From Hybos culiciformis (lineage: Eukaryota; Arthropoda; Insecta; Diptera; Hybotidae): a DNA stretch of 64,000 nt. Both the position numbers and the translations under genes were made by a program. Below are positions 1-12,119 of the stretch, piece by piece. The stretch covers positions 93,939,750-94,003,749 of the forward strand of contig OZ023274.1 of assembly GCA_964007475.1 (NCBI GenBank). Reading direction: 5' to 3'. Position 1 is the first letter of the stretch, and every line of letters starts with the position of its first letter. The notes under the pieces are model-generated. The model saw only the letters and a program-made list of their open reading frames with translations. It made no database searches and had not been told where the DNA came from.

Positions 1-2084
1 AAATAATTTTTTTAAAATAAAAATTATAAATTTAATTACTATTAATAATTAATAAGTTATTATCAATAAAAAGCTTTTTATATTTATATAAAAGCTTTTT
101 GTAATATAATAATAATTATTTATATTAGGTAATTGAAAATTATATCTTTTGTGGTTGTACTCAAAACTATAAGGTTACTTCAATATAAATAATTTTCATT
201 TCGGAAATTGTATGAAGGGAGATAATTTAGATTGTATTTATTTTCTCAATAAAAAACAATAAAGAGAACATTTAAATTAATTTTGGTAAATATTTTTGTT
301 TCTATATTATTTAAAAAAATTAAAATAAAACAAAAAATAACATTTAATAATTTTGTTTGAAGGGCTTTGATGTATAGAGAAACATAAGTAAGCTTCAAAC
401 CGGAACGATATACGAAAATACTTTTACTGAAATTGAGATTATAATTATCTGAATATGTCATTTAACGATCGTTTAAAAATGATCGATATTAAACTTTAAG
501 CTGGGCTGGACTATAGCTAACTGAATACTATCGGAAGAAAGTCAGGTATATTTTAGAATAAGAAATTAAACAAGTGGTTAATATCGTTCGTGCACTTGAA
601 AAATAAGATGAATTTTTCCAAAATTTAAATATATTCAAATAGAAACTGTGATGCTGTCAGAAAAGTTTTCTATACGGAAATAATCTTTCACAAATCTATA
701 TTTCTTTACATAATATTCTATAATTATAATCTCTAACTATACTATCTATATTATTATCACTTTGTAACAAAAGATTAATTTAATTCGCAATTGATAATGA
801 AATTTTTTTTTTAATGATTTTAAAATAAAATCGTAGTTATTATTATCATTAAGTAATATTTATTTATTTTTAATTTTTTTTAATAATGAGATAATGATTG
901 ATTTAATTTATATTGTTTATATTGTTTGGTATGATGTTGAAATGTTAATTCAATTCCTAGTATTATTTCAATTACAAATATAGAACTGTATAGAGTTAAA
1001 ACTATATGTTAGTTAATTTAGTATACCTACGTACCTTAAAAAATTTATTTTTTGTTTATCTTTATCAAATAATAATAATATCGAAAATTTATGATTGATA
1101 TATTAATTTGTTCCAACAATTTTATCAATTTTGTATAATATTCCTTATCATAAAGTTCTTTTTTCAAAGCTATAGACCAGCTTATGTTAAACTTTTTAAA
1201 TGTGCGAACCAAATTTATAAGCATTTTATAACCTAGAAGTATTATCGCAATAAATTACGGATAAATCAAGTAACATTAAGCGTAATGAAAGGTTTGGTTA
1301 AATTCTAAAATTTTTTTTGTTGTTTAAGGAAATATACTTATTTGAAATCAATTTTTTTGATTAACAATAATTGAAAGCTATATATATCGTATGTTATATT
1401 GCCATTTATCTTCTCATTTTTAGTTTAACAAATAAAAGTTTTGATTTAATTAATTGATTTAAAATCTTTCCCGTTTTACTTAAAACAAAGATGTTTGCAT
1501 CTAAGATCTATCTAAAGGTTTAAATAATTTTATTATTTTTAAAATTTATATAATTTAAATTTTTTGATAGTTTTAATGGATTTTGATGAAAATTAGTAGT
1601 GTAGTAATAGTAACATTATGTTAAAAAGGCATGCATATATCTTATTCCATAACAGTTTTATACTTTGTCTCAATGCATGTCATTTCCTACTTAAGATTAG
1701 CAGAATTTGAATGAGGTACAAAGAAATTCTCTTTATATTGATGCGAAAAACCATTTAATGAAGATCAATCTAAAGATGAGTTTTTTATCTTTACAATTTA
1801 GTCAGTATGTTTGTATAACAAAAAAAAAATTAAAAATACAATAATTCATCAATTAACATTTAATAAAAACATTCATACATAAAGTGAAATATAAAATAAA
1901 AATTAATCAAATATTTGATCAACACTATATTTTTAATTAATTTTCAGAACATAATTGTATCCTTGAAAAGAGAGTTGACTTTTAGAAGTACGTGATAATA
2001 TTTTGTGTATACGAAATATTTTACATTTATAAAGATGTTAGCATCATTTTTTTTTGATACAGAACAATAAACTATAAATTTGTT
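1..2084. other. intergenic, AT-rich, no gene seen
   Basis: Very AT-rich with frequent stops in all frames. I see no exon with a plausible splice structure. The last part, from about 1911, is the left edge of duplicated copy A: the text from 1911 matches the text from 14037, while sequences to the left of the two points do not match. Copy B lacks about 50 bp here that copy A has (around 1958-2010). Confidence 0.6.
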
Positions 2085-3905
2085 TTATTTTCCACTATAC
2101 ATTGTTCTTATAAGGGCGAAAAATTGATAGGCAATGCTCATAACCTGTAAAGATATATTCAAAATTTATAAAATTGTACAATATACGGTAATATGTATAA
2201 TATTGCGAATAGTTCTAATATACAAACTTTTGTAAAACAATTTAATGACACAATGGCAAAACTTTTGGCATTTATTACGGCTGGTTTTTGAGATCTCATC
2301 ATGATTATTAGCATAAGTTTTTTATACTCATTATTTCCTTCAAATATACACCAATAAGCAGCATTCGATATTGAAGTACTCTGAAAAGTTGATATTCTTT
2401 GAAATTTATTCTATTTATAGCGCAAGTACAAAAAATTTAGTTTTTTTTTTTTTAAATATACCGATTGAATTAATTTTTCTCCCAAAAAACATAGTGTGAA
2501 AACTTGCATTATCATAAAACATAAGAATAATAAATATTTGAAAAAAGTTATTGGATCATGCCCTAGTGTAGCCTGAAAACCAATCATACAGATAATTATA
2601 GATGCAGCTAAAAAGTTAAATAAAACTGCCATGGAGTACACCTCGTTAATAATCTGTGATAAACTAGAAAAAAAAAAAGAATACAAACATTCATTTTTTA
2701 ATTTTCATTGAAGCTATTAAATTTATACCCTTAAAAGTAAACATAAATACTATTGAAAAAAAAAACTAAATGCTTATTTTTTCAGATATTTTCTTATTTT
2801 GATTAACAAGAAGAAAGATAAAATTATAAAGGCACACTACTACAACTGTTACTCACTTTAAGATTATTTGATGATGTTGTACGATTTTTTTTAACCTGAT
2901 TACGTCTTCGTTAGTTCCTTTTGGATTTAAAATTGAAATTTGTTTAAACAGATAATCAAAATGCATAGTACATAATAAAATCATGCTTATTAAAAGTAAA
3001 TCGACTGCACATGTACCACCAGCAGCAATAATGCATGCATGGGTTTGTTGAAAATAAGCTGAAATTGTAAGATTTGGCAAAGCATTAATAAAAATATTGG
3101 TGATAAGTTACATAATAAAATATACTATATGTTCGGGAAAACGATGGTTTGCCATCGAAGATAAAGATACATATAGATTATATTTTGATAATAAGGAGTT
3201 TTTAATTTTAGTAATAAGGTTTGGCAAAGGGTTTAGTACAGAATGCAATATTGTATTTAAAAGAGTTACATATTTTTAAATAATACATCAATTCAATAAT
3301 TTACCAAAATAATATATCCAGGGATTATTGATTTCAACCGGATACCACAAAAAAAAAGGTAAACGATAAACAAATTGCACTTCAGTTTTCGTTATATAAT
3401 GTCTAATCCAGGTTTCGCTCACAGAGCTGATGTTATAAAGCCAAGCTACTGTCATTAAGACTCGGCTATAAAATAACCCAAACTTGAGTGTAATTTTTTC
3501 GAATTTCTCCATTTTGTATTCGATTCTTTCTTCTGGTGTCAAATTAAGTGTACTTTCCATTGTTTTCAAAAAAAAAGCTACTTTATCTTTTTGTAGCCAT
3601 AGTTGTAAAAATTTGTATCCAGTTATCAAACAAAATCCAAGACAAGGTATTGTTGCTGTTATTTGTAAGAATAAGGTGACTGAGAATGATCCAGTAATTT
3701 GACTAACATATATTGCTTCGCCCATTATTGAATAGGTTAAATTTAATACAACCCAATAACGCAAAATATTCATTAAAATCCTGATTATAAAATTGTCAGA
3801 AACATTTTCATATGCATATGGAAACATCCCCATAATTTTATAATACCATTTTGTATTAATAATGAATTTCTTAATGTTTGTTAAATCACCGCTGCCGTAC
3901 GACAT
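2085..3905 (-). CDS. odorant receptor, 7tm_6 family (copy A, gene 1)
   Basis: Ligand-specific subunit of the insect odorant-gated cation channel, which works with Orco in olfactory neuron dendrites. Model: complement(join(2085..2144, 2228..2380, 2462..2663, 2857..3058, 3305..3905)), 405 aa, the usual family length. Phases close (601, 202, 202, 153, 60 nt). The start ATG at 3905 opens MSYGSGDLTNIKKF. Family hallmarks are several hydrophobic segments, a long loop after LNLTPEERIEYKMEKFEK, the segment SFAIVSLNCFTKV and the C-terminal YQFFALIRTMY. Intron donors are GTAAAT, GTGAGT, GTATAT and GTTTGT; the last is weak but kept in copy B. About 98.5% identical to the gene at 14141-15939 (6 changes by eye, all in exon 1). 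It could be expressed in other tissues; the ligand is unknown. Confidence 0.93.
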
Positions 3906-5124
3906 TTTATTGTAGCCAGTTTTCTAATATAACTGACATTTTAAAAGTTCCAGTTTTATTATAAGCTACATAAAAATATATAGCAGTAATATACCAAAAT
4001 TACTTTTATAATTATATAGAATACAAATAGGTAATACCTATTCAAAATCAAATTTATTTGATTTAGTGGTTATATATTACAAGTATTTGTATAAAAGTTA
4101 TTAAAATCAGTTTATAAATGTTTGTTCATTATTTTTCTTAAAGAAACTATAATCTTCTATTTAGTCTTCCAAATCGCTCCAAAATTTTCACAACGAGCTA
4201 TTCCCTCATTCCATCAATACTTAAGAGATGAGAATTAATTATGCAAAGGCCATCTTATCAACCAACTCCCTATTTCCCAACCAAGTTTTTACCCTACGTA
4301 GCGTAGTAAACGACGTTTCTGATGTAGAAAAAGTAGCCGCAAATGTTTTTATAATAATTGTTTGTGTGTATATTAAAAAAGATCACATTTAATTTTTTTT
4401 AAGATTCTAATCCTAATGAACCAAATTAAAAATATGTTTCTAACATGTAGGGCTCTCATCGCCCCTTGCTCCACCATCTGAGCGCCTGTAGATAGCGAAG
4501 AGTCAAAGTGATGAATATTGTCTGGTGCTGTACAGCAAAAGCAAGCAATTTAATTTTAATTCATAGTAATTAAGATAGATAATATAGAAGTATTTAGGAA
4601 GAGTCCTCAGATCACATTTATAATATTATTTTAACAATAAATAAAAGAAAAAAATATTTTTATATAATATTTGATAATTTTTAATTTAATGAAAATGTTA
4701 ATTGTAAAAAGTTGATTGTATCGAAGAATAAATAAAGCTCATTCAAAATTAGTTAAAAATAAAAAATTCATTTTTTAATTAAAAATTTTTAATTTCAAAT
4801 TTATATGAACAGCAAATTTAATATTATAATAAGTAATTGTGAATCAATTTTCTTTAAACATTGTAATAATTTATAATCATAACCACCATAATTAGCTACT
4901 TATATCAATTTTTCATTTGTTATTTTGTGCACGAATTTCCTTAATAACTAGACAAATATAAAGGGTTGATTGAATTGAATAAATCTTCATACTTGAATTC
5001 ATAAACTCCAGTTGTTAGGGTTCATCTATCAAAAGTTTTCTATAAATTAATAATCACGGTTTATAACATTTGTGTTTTATTACAAAAATTGTTCATACTT
5101 TTTATTATTACAACATTCATTGCT
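3906..5124. other. intergenic between the two receptors of copy A
   Basis: AT-rich spacer that should contain the promoter of the first receptor (to the right of 3905) and the 3' end of the second. A less AT-rich patch at about 4190-4540 has no reading frame of note. It is present in copy B with small indels, so it predates the duplication. I see no RNA gene. Confidence 0.55.
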
Positions 5125-7349
5125 CTAACGACTGTACATTGTCCTTAAAAGTGCGAGGAATTGATATGAAGTGCTCAGAACCTATAATAAATAAATCATT
5201 ATTAAAAATACTCCAGTCAATCCACCAAATCAATAATTCTTTTTTACTCACCCATCACTAGCCGTTTTTCTATAAAAAAAATGAATAAGCTGACTATATA
5301 TGTTTTCATTAAATGTCTGTTCGGTTCCACTAAAACGATTATAACTATCAAATCAAAGCCAAAATATGCGAAATGAATTCATTTTCATTCAAATTAAACG
5401 GTGAGATTCGCCGAGTCCATACACCAAATCAGACAGAAAATGAAACATACAATTCTTGATGGAAAACGGACTTAAGAAAAATATGGGTGAGGGCTTATCG
5501 GAAGAAAAAGTAATAAAATAAACCTTGGTTAAACAGTTCAACGACACTATTGCAAAACTTTTTGCGTTAACCACTGAAGGTTTTTGAGATCGAATAATCA
5601 CAATTAGCATTATTTTTTGATATTGAATATTTCCATCGAAAATATTTGAATAAGCAGCATCAGCAATTGCATTGCTCTGAAGAGATAAATGATATTTATA
5701 TAATTTATTTATATTATTATATTCTTATGTTGATATATCACAAAAACTTTATTTTTACTTACAGATTGTATTAATTTTTCACCCAAATAACATAAAGTTG
5801 AGACCTGTATCAATTCGAAACTAAAGAATAGAAAAAATCTATAAAGTTGAACTCCATCATTGCCGATAGTTGCTTGAAAACAAGTTAAACAGATTATTAT
5901 TGAAGATCCAAGAAAATTGAAAAGAACGGCTATCGAAAAAACTTCGTTGATTATTTCCGCCAAGCTACAAAAGATATATATTATGTTTAGAAATAAAAAT
6001 GAATTAAATATTAAATAAAAATTTATTATTAATGTTATACAAACTCTAAAATTTGTTTGTGATGTCTTATAATTTTCTTTAACTCAATAATACCCTTTTC
6101 ATTTTCATTTGGCTTAATGGATCTAATTTTCTTGTTTATATAATCAAAATGCATCAAACACAGTAAAATCATACTAATCAAAATTACATCTGTAGCACAT
6201 GTAGCTATTCCAAATACTGCTCCAACAAATATCTGATGAACACAAACTAAGAAAAAAAACTAGATAAATATAAAGTAATTCAATTCCCAAAGATTGATGT
6301 TGATTTATTTTGTATATCTTAATACATAATAATTTATCTGCTAAATTTACTGAGAATAAACTCAGAACCTCAGACTAAAACTATGGTGCTAAAATTTAGC
6401 CCGTAAGTATGTAATTCTTGACAGGTGGTGTCGGTCGGTTGACATCAAACTTGCAAATTAGAGACGGAAAACTTTATCTGCAAATCAGTAAGGAATGTAG
6501 TAACACAGTCTATTTTTCATGAGCAAAAACTCATTAAACAGTATAAATTTACAAAAAAAAGCAAGGGCTCAGAAAGCAGTTGCTCTTTAAGGTTTTGAAA
6601 TTTCCTTTAGAAGCAGAAATAGAGTTTTGAATATACAAGAAAAACCTCACAACTTTTATACATATCACAATTAAAATCGAATATTGAATATGTAGGTTCA
6701 ACGTTTAAAAAGCGGTACTATTTTCTACTTCTTTATAACTTTAAATAGTCTTACCGGTAAAATAAATTAAATTAGATTGAACTTCAAATGGATACCATAC
6801 GAAATAAGCATATCGAAAAACAAAGGACTCTTCATTCCCAATAAAATATCGAAAAAGTGATTCACCAATGCCACTTAGATTATTCGACCAAATCGAAAGC
6901 ATTAAAAATCGACAGTAATAGGTTTCAACCCATAACATGTATTTTTCAATTGTATCAGATCTATAATTTAATTTATCTTCTGGTGTTTCTGGGAATGTTA
7001 CTTCCATAATGTTTAAAAAATGTTTTATAATATCTTTTTGTAAATGTAATGAAACCATCTTATAAATTGTTATAACACCAAAACCTATGCAAGGTGATAT
7101 AGCTGTCGCCATTAAAAATGTCGAATATGACTGTACAACAGAATATAAAGTTACTGATAAACCAAATATCATATAAATTATGTTAAACATAACGCAATAA
7201 CGATATATTGATAGTAAAACTTCGATAATATAATTTTTATTAATTTTTTGACCACCAAATAGAGCCATTCCCAAAATCTTGTAATACCATTCTGATGTTA
7301 TTAAAAAATTTTTAATATTTTTAAATGACAATTCAGATTTCATTTTCAT
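5125..7349 (-). CDS. odorant receptor, 7tm_6 family (copy A, gene 2)
   Basis: Second odorant receptor, a tandem paralogue of the one at 2085-3905 with identical intron positions and phases. Model: complement(join(5125..5181, 5524..5676, 5763..5964, 6045..6246, 6755..7349)), 402 aa. The start chosen is the ATG at 7349 (MKMKSELSFKN), because it aligns with the neighbour's start and copy B loses the longer frame that begins at 7427. The last exon, read as VLSTSYQFLALLRTMYSR, lies 342 bp beyond exon 4. Without splicing, the frame runs on through the intron to a stop at about 5389, so naive annotation would give a wrong C-terminus. Donors of introns 2 and 4 are GTTTGT and GTTTAT, which are poor matches to consensus. 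About 93% identical to the copy B gene (27 changes by eye). Confidence 0.92.
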
Positions 7350-9360
7350 TTTAAAATTTATATATAGGCTTTCAATTTCCGAATTTAAGAATGTTATTGA
7401 ATTAATATTTCCGATTAAATTGTACATTTATTTTGTTTGTGTCATTCTTTTATATCATAATGTTTAATTGTTCCATGAAGTTGTTATTAAAAAATAATTA
7501 CTATAAATAAATCATAAATAAGTAATTGAAAAATAGATTTTTGAAATATTTATTCATGCAAAGTGGTTTCACAAGCCTAAACAATTCTTTAAAAATATAC
7601 TTTTGTTAAAGCAAAATAATGAGATAAATATTTTGTTACTGTACTATTTGAAAACTTAAATATTTTGTTACTGTACTATTTGAAAACTTAAAGTACTTAA
7701 GATGCAGAATTAAACCAGAGTATGAATTATTATAAAACAACTACATTCAGATGTAAAAAATTTAATATGTGTTTATGGATAATAGTTTGCAATTACATTA
7801 CAATATAATTCGATTAAGGAATATTAAAATCATACGAAAAAAGTACTCTCAAGTGTTTTTTGGTTTTAGGAGACACCTTAAATAATTTTGAATTATAAAA
7901 TATTTCAGATCGAAAATAAGGAAATGTTAAAATGTTATTTAATATTTTGAAAACAAAACACCCAAAAATATTTCATGTTAATAATTATTATAATTAAAAA
8001 AAATAAATACTTGTCACGAAACGATACGTTCATTTTTCATGAAATCTCGAAAACCATCTGGAAAAATCACATGCATTTATTTTTGTTGAGAAGGATTTAG
8101 AAAATTCTGTATGTCGTTGGCTGATTTCATATTACTCCAAATAAGTTTTTTGATTGATTGTGATTGATATGTATTTTTTTCACTCAGATTTTTTCTATCT
8201 TTTTTAGTTTTCGACATATTTGTTTTCTATTTTGATCATGTTTTTTTAACATACATTTATATTAATTTATTATATGTATTTGTTTAAAGACAAAGTCACA
8301 GTTTTATTTATCATTGAACATTTTTTCATATAAAATAAGAATTCAATAAAACATATTTTTTTCCTAATTCTTCCATCTCCATTTAGAAACCGATATTGAA
8401 TAAAATAAAGTTTTAAAATATTTGGTGTTTGCTAATCAACTTAACTATCAAACTATTTCATTTGTTCCATCTTCAATGAAAAAATTTTTTTGGAATAAAT
8501 GATAAAAGATATAGGGCATTCATTAAGATAATTAAGATACTAAAAAGATTTGGTTACAGATAATCCCCAAATGAAGCAGATGATACAATCGTCGCATTCA
8601 AAAACTGCATATTTGTACGATACTAAACCATATTCAATCTCCATTTCGCTATTTTTTTTTGACATTTTTTAAATATGTAAATCTGAGTTTTATTTAATAG
8701 CTTTTTGCTTAAAATTATTTAGCATTAATTAAAATTGATTTTAAAAATTATTATAAATAATAATTAAAATTACAATATCCTAAATCCAATAAATACACAG
8801 GAAATATAAAAAGCCCTCTGCAATAAAATAATTATTTGTAGGCTCGGTTCTCTAGTTTTTAATTTATATAAAATTGTTAAAAAAAATTTAATTCTAAACT
8901 TTTTGTTCCATATAATTCTTTATTTAAATCCTTTAGATATCTTCAATTTATTCTTTGAATATCTTTACCTATTCATTTCATTTTTATGTATAGTTAAAAT
9001 TGTCGAAAATTATAGTTTTATGAATATCTATGTCTATGATCAATTAAAAGAAAACGATCAAAATTTTAATAAAATTAATTTAATTCTCGTTAGCAGCAAA
9101 CAAATATTTATTTAAAAGTTTTCGTAATTTCTCTCAGTTTTTGGAAACAAAAGTTATGGTATCATAACAAATTAGATGGAGTGCCGCATTGTTTCAAACC
9201 GTTTAAATATTTTGTTTTGATGGAGCAACAAAGTTAATTCAGATTATAATTTAAAGTTTTCACGATACACATGTTTTTAATAGACGAATTTTACATTATT
9301 ATTGAGTTAATCTTGATTTAGGTGGATTGAAATGTAAATTTTATTGTAAATTTTTTAGTA
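7350..9360. other. intergenic, AT-rich
   Basis: Region between the receptor pair and the MBF2 unit, upstream of both as they diverge. It holds the receptor 2 promoter region and one short tandem repeat. Open stretches such as the one near 8903-9115 have AT-driven composition and are not kept open in copy B, so I call no gene here. Confidence 0.55.
7625..7688. repeat. 32-bp tandem repeat, two copies
   Basis: A 32-bp unit containing TATTTTGTTACTGTACTATT occurs twice head to tail with no mismatch. The same pair exists at 20141-20204 in copy B, so the tandem arose before the segmental duplication. Confidence 0.9.
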
Positions 9361-9448
9361 TATATATAAATGTTTTAAATAGCGATAATTATTAGTAGAA
9401 CTGATTTCGAGTATTAATCAACCAACATTGAAAATATTAAAAAATAAG
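9361..9448 (+). promoter_or_regulatory. TATA box and leader exon of the dead MBF2 copy
   Basis: TATATATAAA at 9361-9370 lies about 33 bp before TTAGTAG, where transcription would start (about 9394). The leader ends at AAAATAAG followed by a GT donor at 9449. The layout is the same as at 21961-22048. The promoter looks intact although the gene downstream is broken. Confidence 0.55.
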
Positions 9449-9809
9449 GTAAATTCCTATGTGAATAAAAATTTAATTAAATTTAAATCAATACAACTGT
9501 AATGAACATTCAATATTAACTTAAAATATTGAAACTGTAGTACCGATATGATATATTTGTAATAAATGATGTAAAGTGTAAACAGTGATATTTTAATTTA
9601 GTTTGTTAAAAATGGCAGTATCTTAAAGCTTTGGTTATAGCAAATCAAAGAAGAGATTATCAGTTTCTTCTCCAATATTGAAATTGAAACTACTAACTTT
9701 ATATGATCATTATTTCTAAAGAAATATATTATGTTTATGTTCAAAATATTTTTTCTTCGTATAGGTATTATTACTTATATTATAACATATTTTATTTTCA
9801 ATTTTTAAG

Positions 9810-10868
9810 GACATTATAGCTTTTACAATTTTTGCACTTTATACTGCACAAGTTGCCTACGGTGATAACTTAGAACAAGTAACCAAAGCAAAAGGTGATG
9901 CTATAATATACACAAAAAAAGTTTTCCATTCTGCGGGAACCAACTATGATAAATTTGTTTATCCTTTCCAGTGGCGGCTCGTGGAAGTTTTGAAAAAGGG
10001 TGCTGCAAAACATAAAAACCTCTTTTTATCAATTATAAAAGTTTTATGATATATACCCATACACATTATGTATATGAAAATCAGTTTTGAAAATTAAAAA
10101 CAAACAAAAAAAATACCAAATGAAAATTGTGCTGCTTCTGAAGCAGTGCATTTTTCTATACATTCAAAAATCCCATAACAAAAAAAAAATTCCCATATTT
10201 GTTTTTAAATTTTTTCAGACAGTATAATACAGCCGCACTGCTTCTGTGGCAGTGCATTTTTCCTTATATTCAAGTCATGGAAAAAACTTAACAGCAATAA
10301 AAATGTATTCAATTATTCATGAAAATAAAAATCCCTTCACTGCGAAATTCGCAGTTCCAAAAATTCAGTTAAATTGATTTCTGCACCTATTTTTGAAAAG
10401 TATTTTCTAAAAATTTCAAAAGCCTGAAAGTAGGCTACTGTTGTTTATTAAAATTTTAGAGACAATTGCATAGCATAGCAATTTCATTTAAAAATAATTT
10501 TAAACTAAGAAAAATTCAGAGCTAACAAAAATTTTTTTTATGAGTTCAATTTTTTGAAATTTCTTGAGGGTGCGGCAGTGTCGCAGCACCTATGAACGAG
10601 CTGCCGCTGATCCTTACCATACCAAAGTAAGTTAATAAATATTTAAATTATTTAAATTTCAATTCAATATTAACAATAAAAAAAATTTTAGTCTACTGAT
10701 GAAAGACGAGTAATATCAAAAGTTTATGCAGAAGATTTATCAGCTGATAAAAGTGGAAAAGTAGATATAGTTGATGGAGGAATCGGTCAAGATCATGTAA
10801 CTGTTAGATTCGGTTCAAAGTCATAAGTAGACGATGTCAATTATGAATTAAAAATATGGGCTCATTAG
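9810..10868 (+). pseudogene. MBF2-family gene, broken copy (copy A)
   Basis: Counterpart of the intact gene at 22406-22824. Three independent lesions are visible. First, a 7-bp deletion right after the splice acceptor removes the initiator ATG (TAAGGACATT here, TAAGGATGAAGTACATT in copy B). Second, a 641-bp hAT-type element sits inside exon 1 (9970-10610). Third, in exon 2, from 10692, codon 10824-10826 is TAA where copy B has AAA. The remaining frame is otherwise well kept (for example KAKGDAIIYTKKVFHSAGTN), so the loss is recent compared with the family. The exon 1 donor and exon 2 acceptor survive. No functional product is expected. Confidence 0.9.
9970..10610. mobile_element. non-autonomous hAT-like element (641 bp)
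   Basis: Insertion absent from the matching exon of copy B. Ends are AGTGGCGGCTCGT and, inverted at the right, TCAGCGGCAGCTCG: imperfect terminal inverted repeats of hAT type. It is flanked by 8-bp target duplications TCCTTTCC (9962-9969) and TCCTTACC (10611-10618, one mismatch); copy B has TCCTTTCC once. Inside are two similar blocks around a GCAGTGCATTTTTC motif (near 10140 and 10245). No transposase frame. The family call rests on the 8-bp duplication and end sequence. Confidence 0.85.
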
Positions 10869-11178
10869 TTAAATTGTATATTTAATGTGTTTATTTATTA
10901 TTGTGGTGTTCAATTCACTTGTATAACTTATGAATTTGCCTATTAACATGTATTTTGTTGTTGTTTGTATAAAAAAATTTATAAAATATACAAAAAAAAT
11001 TATACAAATATACTAGCTCAGGGACTATATTTTTGTATATTTTGTATATTTTAGACAAAATGACAAATCATACAACGAAATAAAAACAACAAAAAAAAGT
11101 TTGTTATTTTTCAAACTTAAAAATTGTTTAAAAAAATTAATGTTGTCAATAAATTGATATTAAAAAATAATAATTAAA
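10869..11178. other. right edge of copy A and AT-rich spacer
   Basis: Homology with copy B fades at about 10890. Beyond it is an AT-rich stretch with self-complementary AAAATATACAAA and TTTGTATATTTT words near 10985-11050 around a short less AT-rich core. This could be a decayed palindromic element, but I find no clear ends. Confidence 0.4.
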
Positions 11179-11262
11179 ATGCCAAGAAACAACAAAGTGA
11201 AATTAATAGAAGGATTAATGCAATGTGCAGCTGAAGAACTGCAGCTTATGAATGATTCAGGT
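11179..11262 (+). other. orphan first-exon-like fragment
   Basis: ATG in good context (AAAATGCC) opens MPRNNKVKLIEGLMQCAAEE and runs 27 codons to a perfect donor, CAG followed by GTAAGT at 11261. The composition is less AT-rich than its surroundings and the peptide looks like real coding sequence (amphipathic helix). No following exon can be identified, and retrotransposon debris begins 80 bp downstream. It could be a captured exon or part of a mobile element. I do not recognise the product. Confidence 0.3.
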
Positions 11263-11319
11263 AAGTAAATTTGATATGAAAACACTTATTAAAAAATATG
11301 AGAATATAAAAACCTTGTC

Positions 11320-12045
11320 TTATACTTCAAGTATTTTCACGCCAAACTCGTACCGCTTCAACGTCACATCCATATTTCGTCAAAATTCCCAAATGTGAGA
11401 GAACGAGCTTTGGAGATTCGTTTTCAGTTCGCACCTCGAGAATGTGGAATGCTCTCCCATTAAAATTGTTCCCGACAGCTGGCGCACGTTTGACTTACAA
11501 CTTGTGCCGCTTTAAGAAAAGTGTACATGATTACCTACTAACTATCCCACTTTTAAATCCCGTCTAAACTTCACTGTAAAAAATAATGTAAAATTACACA
11601 AAACTTTACACTGCTAGCCACGTAAATTTACAGTATCTACCAGGTAAGATTTTGTTCATTGAATATTACAGAATTTTACGTTACAATATTACACAAATTC
11701 TGCAAATTTACTGAATTTTTTGTAATTTTGCAAATCAAACTGAGTTTTTACACAAATTTCTATTAAAATTACATAGATTCTGGAAAAGTAATATGTATTT
11801 TTAGTAAATAAAGTAAAATTAGATGGTTTTGGTGTCTAAAACTACATTCTGTAAAACTGTAAAAGTACAAACCAGGTGAAAATTTACATTTTGGAAAAAC
11901 AAAATGTAATAGTTCATGAATTATCGTTGGATAGAAAAAACCAACGATAAGTCATGTTAAATTACTAAAAATTTTTACCAGTGTTCCTTTCCATTATCAA
12001 ATCCATGCTTCTTTAAGCATAAAAGGTATCTTTAATAAAAAAAAA
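11320..12045 (+). mobile_element. 3' end of a non-LTR retrotransposon (LINE), interrupted
   Basis: Frame 11340-11567 ends in a stop. It reads like the extreme C-terminus of a LINE reverse-transcriptase polyprotein: SHPYFVKIPKCERTSFGDSF, then RTSRMWNALPLKLFP, then FKKSVHDYLL. The SFxxRTxRxWNxLPxxxFP...FK pattern is widespread at the ends of such ORFs in arthropods. A 3' UTR follows, split by the element at 11572-11983. It resumes at 11984 with CCATTATCAAATCCATGCTT and ends in an A-run at about 12040. A second copy of this 3' UTR lies at 43568-43675. The fragment is 5'-truncated, as usual. Confidence 0.75.
11572..11983. mobile_element. unclassified short inverted-repeat element (412 bp)
   Basis: Begins CACTGTAAAAAATAATG and ends, inverted, CACTGGTAAAAATTTTT. 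It interrupts the LINE 3' UTR exactly where the copy at 43.6 kb is continuous. The interior is built of GTAAAATTAC/GTAAATTTAC-type words in both orientations. No coding capacity. The target duplication is at most about 2 bp and unclear, so I do not assign a superfamily. Confidence 0.6.
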
Positions 12046-12119
12046 AAAATATGTGTGAGCCTCATCCTCATAAGCTCACGAAAGAAGTTTAACTTCTTTA
12101 TTTACTTGCAAATATTTAT

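Larger units (their letters stand above)
1911..10890. repeat. segmental duplication, copy A
   Basis: Left copy of a tandem duplication of roughly 9 kb. It matches 14037-22850 in order and orientation through exons, introns and intergenic DNA. The offset is 12034-12052 bp over the first receptor and about 12.5 kb further right, because copy B holds a 509-bp transposon. It contains two odorant receptor genes and a dead MBF2 gene. Similarity is near identity on the left (2.1-4.6 kb) and visibly lower on the right (8-10.8 kb). Edges are where alignment by eye stops, so they are good to tens of bases. Confidence 0.93.

Noticed and set aside
5389..5610. Minus-strand frame that looks like a receptor C-terminus ending SDLVYGLGESHRLI
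   Set aside because: It is exon 4 read through into intron 4. The true last exon at 5125-5181 restores the conserved YQFLALLRTMY end.
7350..7427. Longer N-terminus for receptor gene 2 starting at 7427
   Set aside because: Copy B has a deletion that breaks this extension, and the paralogues start at the position equivalent to 7349.
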